The notes under the pieces were generated by a model, which saw nothing but the letters and a program-made list of their open reading frames with translations, was not told where the DNA came from and did no database searches. Positions 59,956 through 64,000 of a stretch of 64,000 nt of DNA are shown here, piece by piece. This stretch comes from Trachythela sp. YZ-2020 (Eukaryota > Cnidaria > Anthozoa > Malacalcyonacea > Clavulariidae). Location: positions 372,001 through 436,000 of the forward strand of contig JADLSH010000199.1 in the NCBI GenBank assembly GCA_016169945.1. Reading direction: 5' to 3'. Within the stretch, counting starts at the first letter, position 1, and the number at the start of each line of letters is the position of its first letter. Both the position numbers and the translations under genes were made by a program.

Positions 59956-61618
59956 ATGCTAACAATGTCTAATAGTTCACAACACTCAAACGCCACTAGC
60001 CTAGTTCCAGAACCCTACACTTCCATGGTGATCCGTCTCACCCTATATGCCGTCGTCTTCATCCTAACAGTTATTGGAAATACAATGGTGATCATGGTGA
60101 TTATGAAGAACAGAAAACTCCGCAGTATTGAAACATACTATTACGGCTATTACTTGCTAAACCTTGCAATTGCGGACCTTAGCGTAGCTCTACTGGTAAT
60201 ACCATTCACCGTGGTATATAACGAGAGCGGTGATTGGCCATTTTCAGCCTTCCTATGCAAGTTAATACCCACCCTCCTCGTGGCAAGTCTATGTGCTTCG
60301 ATTCTAACCCTCCTTGTGCTAACCTGCGAGAGATATTGGTCTATATGCTACCCATTTAAGCCACGGTTAACTCGAAACAAGTTGCTTATAATCCTAGGGC
60401 TTGTGTGGTTTTTCAGTTTCGCGGCTGCTTCGCCCGAGTTGGTCGTATATGAACTACGTGAGAGTGTCTCTGGCACTCAAATCCAAAAGAAATATCCATG
60501 CGCTGAAAAGTGGGCAAACAACGAACAACGACAAGCCTACACTACGTTTCTATTTATTTTCTCCTACCTTCTACCATTAGTTCTCATATTGGCAGCATAT
60601 TTAAGGATTGTGTACGAACTGCAGACATCCAAGACTCAATGCTTTGGGCCTAATGACAAAGACCATATAAAAAAGACGGTTAGGGTTCTTATTTTTGTCG
60701 TAGCAAGCTTCGCCTTATGTTACCTTCCTGAGAAAGTATTGTTCATTTGGATAGACTATGGGTCTGGTGGCTCATATCCTTATATTGATATTCTCATGAA
60801 GTATTCATACTTTTTCCAGTGGTTTAATTCGTGTCTAAATCCGATCATCTACGGAGCGGTGGATATAAATTTCAGGAATTTTTACGCGTCACTGTTACGT
60901 CATTGCTCGGGGTTTAAAACGTACGGGGCTGATATTAAGAAAAGACTTAGTGTTGCTAGGCCATCAAAACAAGGTGAGTGGAAGGTTGTCATACATCGTC
61001 TATTGAGGGGGGGGGCTTATTGTACAGGGGCGCACTAGAGAGAGGAGTGCTTAGTACTGAGGGAGAGGAGGTGGTGGCCTAATAGTGAAGGGGGCTCATT
61101 GTAGAGAGGGCTGCTTGAAGAGGAAGTGCTTAGTACAGAGGAGGTGGGCTTAATAGAGTGGGAGCTTATTGGAGAGAGGTGGACTTACAGTATTAGAGAA
61201 GGGGACTTATAGTACTAGAGAGGGGGGCTTACAGTATTAGAGAGAGGTGGCTTATTAGAGGGGGGCATATTTTAGAGAGTAGGGCTTATTAGAGAGAGGG
61301 GCTTATTAGAGAGGGGCTTATTAGAGAGAGGGGCTTATTAGAGAGGGGGGCTTATTTGAGAGGGGGGCATATTTGAGAGGGGGTTATTAGAGAGGGGACT
61401 TATTAGAAAGGGAAGGATTATCTTCATAGAAGGGGGCTTCATAAAGGGCCTTCATAGAGAGGGGGCTTATCAGTTAAGTGGCATATTTAAGAGGGGATCT
61501 TACATAATGCCAATAATTTCTTATTCTTTCTCTAGGGACTAGTGATTTTACATCAGACATCACACCTGATGAAGTGTCTGAACATTTGGTTAAAAATGGC
61601 CATGTTAGTAAAGTATAA
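59956..61618 (+). CDS. Class A (rhodopsin-family) G protein-coupled receptor, probably peptide type
   Basis: Exon 1 is 59956-60973 and exon 2 is 61536-61618, giving 366 residues. The start is ATG in ACCATGC; the frame is open a little farther upstream but only from a TTG, so 59956 is chosen. The N-terminus has two sequons (NSS, NAT). Hallmarks in order: GNTMV (TM1), LNLAIADLSVALLVIPF (TM2), WPFSAFLCK (extracellular loop 1 with the TM3 Cys), CERYWSICYPF (E-R-Y in place of D-R-Y), FALCYLPEKV (TM6) and NSCLNPIIY (TM7 NPxxY). The TM6 core is CYLP rather than CWxP. The general pattern fits the neuropeptide-receptor group (orexin, NPFF, galanin or tachykinin-like); the ligand cannot be named. Exon 1 ends CAAG|GTGAGT and exon 2 starts after ttctctag; its acidic tail TSDFTSDITPDE is a likely phosphorylation site. 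Confidence 0.92.
60974..61535 (+). repeat. GPCR intron with G-rich short tandem repeats
   Basis: This intron lies between a consensus donor and a polypyrimidine-AG acceptor. From about 61005 to 61500 it is filled with degenerate copies of a unit like GGGGCTTATTAGAGAGA, with G-runs of 3-9 on the coding strand. Reading through from exon 1 would add about 20 residues before a stop at 61036-61038. Confidence 0.85.
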
Positions 61619-62113
61619 ACTCATCAGAAATGATCAGATCAGTGGTGAAGCTAACCATAGCAACTGGTCATACTATGCAAATTTTCAATTTTATACAATA
61701 CAATATCCATTTAAAGCACCATGCATCAGGAATGATCGCTCAATTTCCCGAGCCAGAGGCTCATGTTACAAGCCCTTGACTAGAAAAGCACAGTAATTAT
61801 TCAGACCTTTAGAAATATATTGTCTTTAGACTATCTAAGTGCATGTTTATTAGCATAGCATGACAAGTTGCCATGGCTAGCTTTGTCACTGCATCAGATA
61901 AAATATATTTAGGTCAAGTTGCCAATAGATATATGCTAGAAAATATATTTACAATTTATATATAGTTGTTTCCATTGAAATTACCTTGTGTGTGCAGTTA
62001 CAGCATATTATGTATGGAACAAAATTAAGAATGCTTACTTATCATGTATGAAACAAATTGGTGTCAAGTTCTTGCCAGCCTAATGTAAGATTAAAATGCT
62101 TTGAAAACCGTCT

Positions 62114-62255
62114 TAAGCCAGTTTTCCACAGGGCAAATTTATTCACACAAAGCAACCTTTTCCTCTGTCGGTTATTGCTTGTCACTTCAGCAAAAGTGTG
62201 ACAAAGAAAACAGTCGCTTTGTGTGAACAAATTTGCCTAGTGGAAAATCGACTTT
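62114..62255. mobile_element. Foldback MITE downstream of the GPCR gene
   Basis: gttttccacagggcaaattt...cacacaaagc and gctttgtgtgaac...tgcctagtggaaaatc are inverted arms of about 38 bp. Confidence 0.75.
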
Positions 62256-63005
62256 GGTTGGATTTTTGGATGAAGACTTTACTTGAAAAGATGGAATTTT
62301 GCTCTTGTATATTTCAGCCAAGCCTTTAGAACTACCCAACCATTATATATTTAGACCCAATCACCCAACAGCTATGAATCTACAGCTAGTCTGATAACTT
62401 ATTGGTTTAGTTACTTGAAACAAGGATAATTATCATGATACAAAGATTTCTATGGCTTGTTTGTTATCTTTGATTCATTGACTGTACTTCAATGCATAGC
62501 AATGATGCATCTAAATTAAGTTTTACTGGTGTGCACCTGCCTTAAGTGGCTTTGGTAAATATTAAATATTAAATAGAAATATATGTACAGTATTATTAGT
62601 CATGTGAAGACAATGAATTAATTATAAAGAATTCAAACTGTGTGAAATACTGAGTTTGAAGTAAAGTTTATGGAGTTACGAATTGTTTTGGAGTTACTAA
62701 TGGAAACCAAGGAAACAACAAAAAGTTCAAGATAGCAGGGATTTGAGCTAACCAAATCTGTCAAATTAAAAAAGATAATCATAATAATTATTCAATGAAA
62801 TTAAATTAACATGGCTGATCCAATGACCCATTGATACGACTGTTATTTGCAAAATATACAACAAACACTGTCAATGCAGTTTGTTTAACAATTGTGCTGT
62901 AAGTATCTTAAACTGAAAGAGTGCATTCTTTATTATAGTCCATTTTATGCACATGCAAAATCAAATACATGCATGTATTCCCTGATACAAAAGACAAACT
63001 GAAGT

Positions 63006-63197
63006 CATTAAAGTTCGAGTTAACTGGGGAAATTCAGTCAAGGGAAGCAAAATTAGTTCGAGGTGGCTGGGAGTTCGAGTTAAGCGAGTTTGAGATAACA
63101 GTGTTTGAGATAACTGAGTAAAAATGATAGAAATAGTAAGTTTGAGATAGAGGGTTTCGAGATAAGCAAGTTCGACATAACAGGGTCCTACTGTACT
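63006..63197. mobile_element. pogo/Tigger-like transposon end
   Basis: Repeats of ttcgagttaac / gagataac lead to gacataacagggtcctactg-ta, which in reverse is CAGTAGGACCCTGTTATGTC, a terminal sequence of the type found in pogo-like elements next to TA. No transposase is seen. Confidence 0.5.
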
Positions 63198-63351
63198 TCA
63201 AAGTTTAAAAAATATTTTTGATCAAAGAAACAGATGTGGTACAGTCTGTTCACATGCCAGCTTTGTTTACATTTTTGTATTCCTGCTTCTTGGGTAAAAT
63301 AAATAATCAAGGTAGAATGATCAGGCTTGGGAAGAACTGAAAAACACAGAG

Positions 63352-63354
<3 letters not shown>

Positions 63355-63384
<30 letters not shown>
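63355..63384 (+). repeat. (CA)n microsatellite
   Basis: About 15 uninterrupted CA dinucleotides. Confidence 0.97.
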
Positions 63385-63386
<2 letters not shown>

Positions 63387-63430
63387 TCGGACTGTACAGC
63401 ATCTTAAGATGGTTGGTAAAAGAAAATTTA

Positions 63431-63711
63431 AAGGATTAGTGTCACACCCACTGATCTGGTCACACCCGAAATCGCAGAGTCAAATTCCTGCTGGCGCCTG
63501 GTGGCCATTTTTTCGGGGCTGACTAGATGAGAAGATCTGGAAAAGTTTTTACAATCTGTCATATATTTAACCCATCCTTTGATGACCCTTCCTCCTTTTA
63601 TCTGATTTTTATCGGAAATGTAACAAGGTATTTTTATCGATATTTGTTGCATTTGGGTAAGATGTAAACAATACAAAGGCCCGCAATGCATGACCCCGAC
63701 ACTAATCCTTT
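63431..63711. mobile_element. 281-bp MITE (AAGGATTAGTGTC ends)
   Basis: A perfect 13-bp inverted repeat AAGGATTAGTGTC / GACACTAATCCTT; the interior has no coding content. Confidence 0.65.
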
Positions 63712-64000
63712 CATATTTCGAATAATTTCTACTTATATAAGCTATCTAATAAACAAACAACTATTCAGCGTTAAAACCAACAAAACAAACAACTAAAACT
63801 CACCGTATTTCAAGGAAATTTCGTTTAAAAACTTGAAGTTTATTTTCAAAATTATTTGACAAACACGTGGGCAACATGAAAGCCGTTGTTCGTTCAGTAC
63901 TTCATCTTGTATAGATGAAATGGTTTAACCATCCAGTTAATTTATTGCAGATCAGTGGCTCACTGAACTGTATAGTAAAACTGGATAGAAGTCCTTCACA

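Noticed and set aside
59929..61038. GPCR as one continuous frame starting nine codons earlier
   Set aside because: The upstream start is TTG, not ATG, and the last 20 residues are intron read-through past a consensus GTGAGT donor.

Overview
This is an AT-rich animal (metazoan) nuclear DNA window. Genes are split by short GT-AG introns, class A GPCR and extracellular protease-inhibitor genes are present, and most of the rest is transposon debris and minisatellite. The mix of IGFBP, Kazal, antistasin and Kunitz modules in one secreted protein, the dense MITE load and the base composition suggest a cnidarian, probably an anthozoan. That assignment is inference, not proof.

Three protein-coding genes can be supported. 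(1) On the minus strand, from about 13.06 kb down to 0.09 kb, 25 short exons join in a fully phase-consistent way into a protein of about 843 residues with roughly 20 hydrophobic segments and no other domain. I do not recognise the family. A further upstream exon may lie at 25.9 kb. (2) On the plus strand, 29.3-35.6 kb, seven exons encode a secreted, cysteine-rich protein of 364 residues: signal peptide, IGFBP, Kazal/follistatin-like, VWC-like, antistasin-like and Kunitz domains. The last intron uses a GC donor, and retaining it gives a shorter protein without the Kunitz domain. (3) On the plus strand, 59.96-61.62 kb, a two-exon gene encodes a rhodopsin-family (probably peptide-type) GPCR of 366 residues.

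Layout: 0-13 kb is the polytopic gene with introns full of MITEs, a tRNA-derived SINE, an 80-bp tandem array and a Tc1/mariner-like element built around seven exact 135-bp repeats. 13-29 kb has no confident gene apart from the possible upstream exon; it holds LINE remnants, SINE pieces and a stretch rich in TTGCGC motifs. 29-36 kb is the inhibitor gene, whose introns carry MITEs and partial copies of its own Kazal exon. 36-59 kb is gene-poor, with a LINE reverse-transcriptase remnant, hAT-like and Mutator-like MITEs with clear target-site duplications, a perfect 70-bp palindrome and several minisatellites. 59-64 kb is the GPCR gene and three more short inverted-repeat elements.

The three genes show no functional link to one another. 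The strongest leads are the unrecognised polytopic membrane protein, the alternative C-terminus of the inhibitor, and the nested and tandemly expanded mobile elements.
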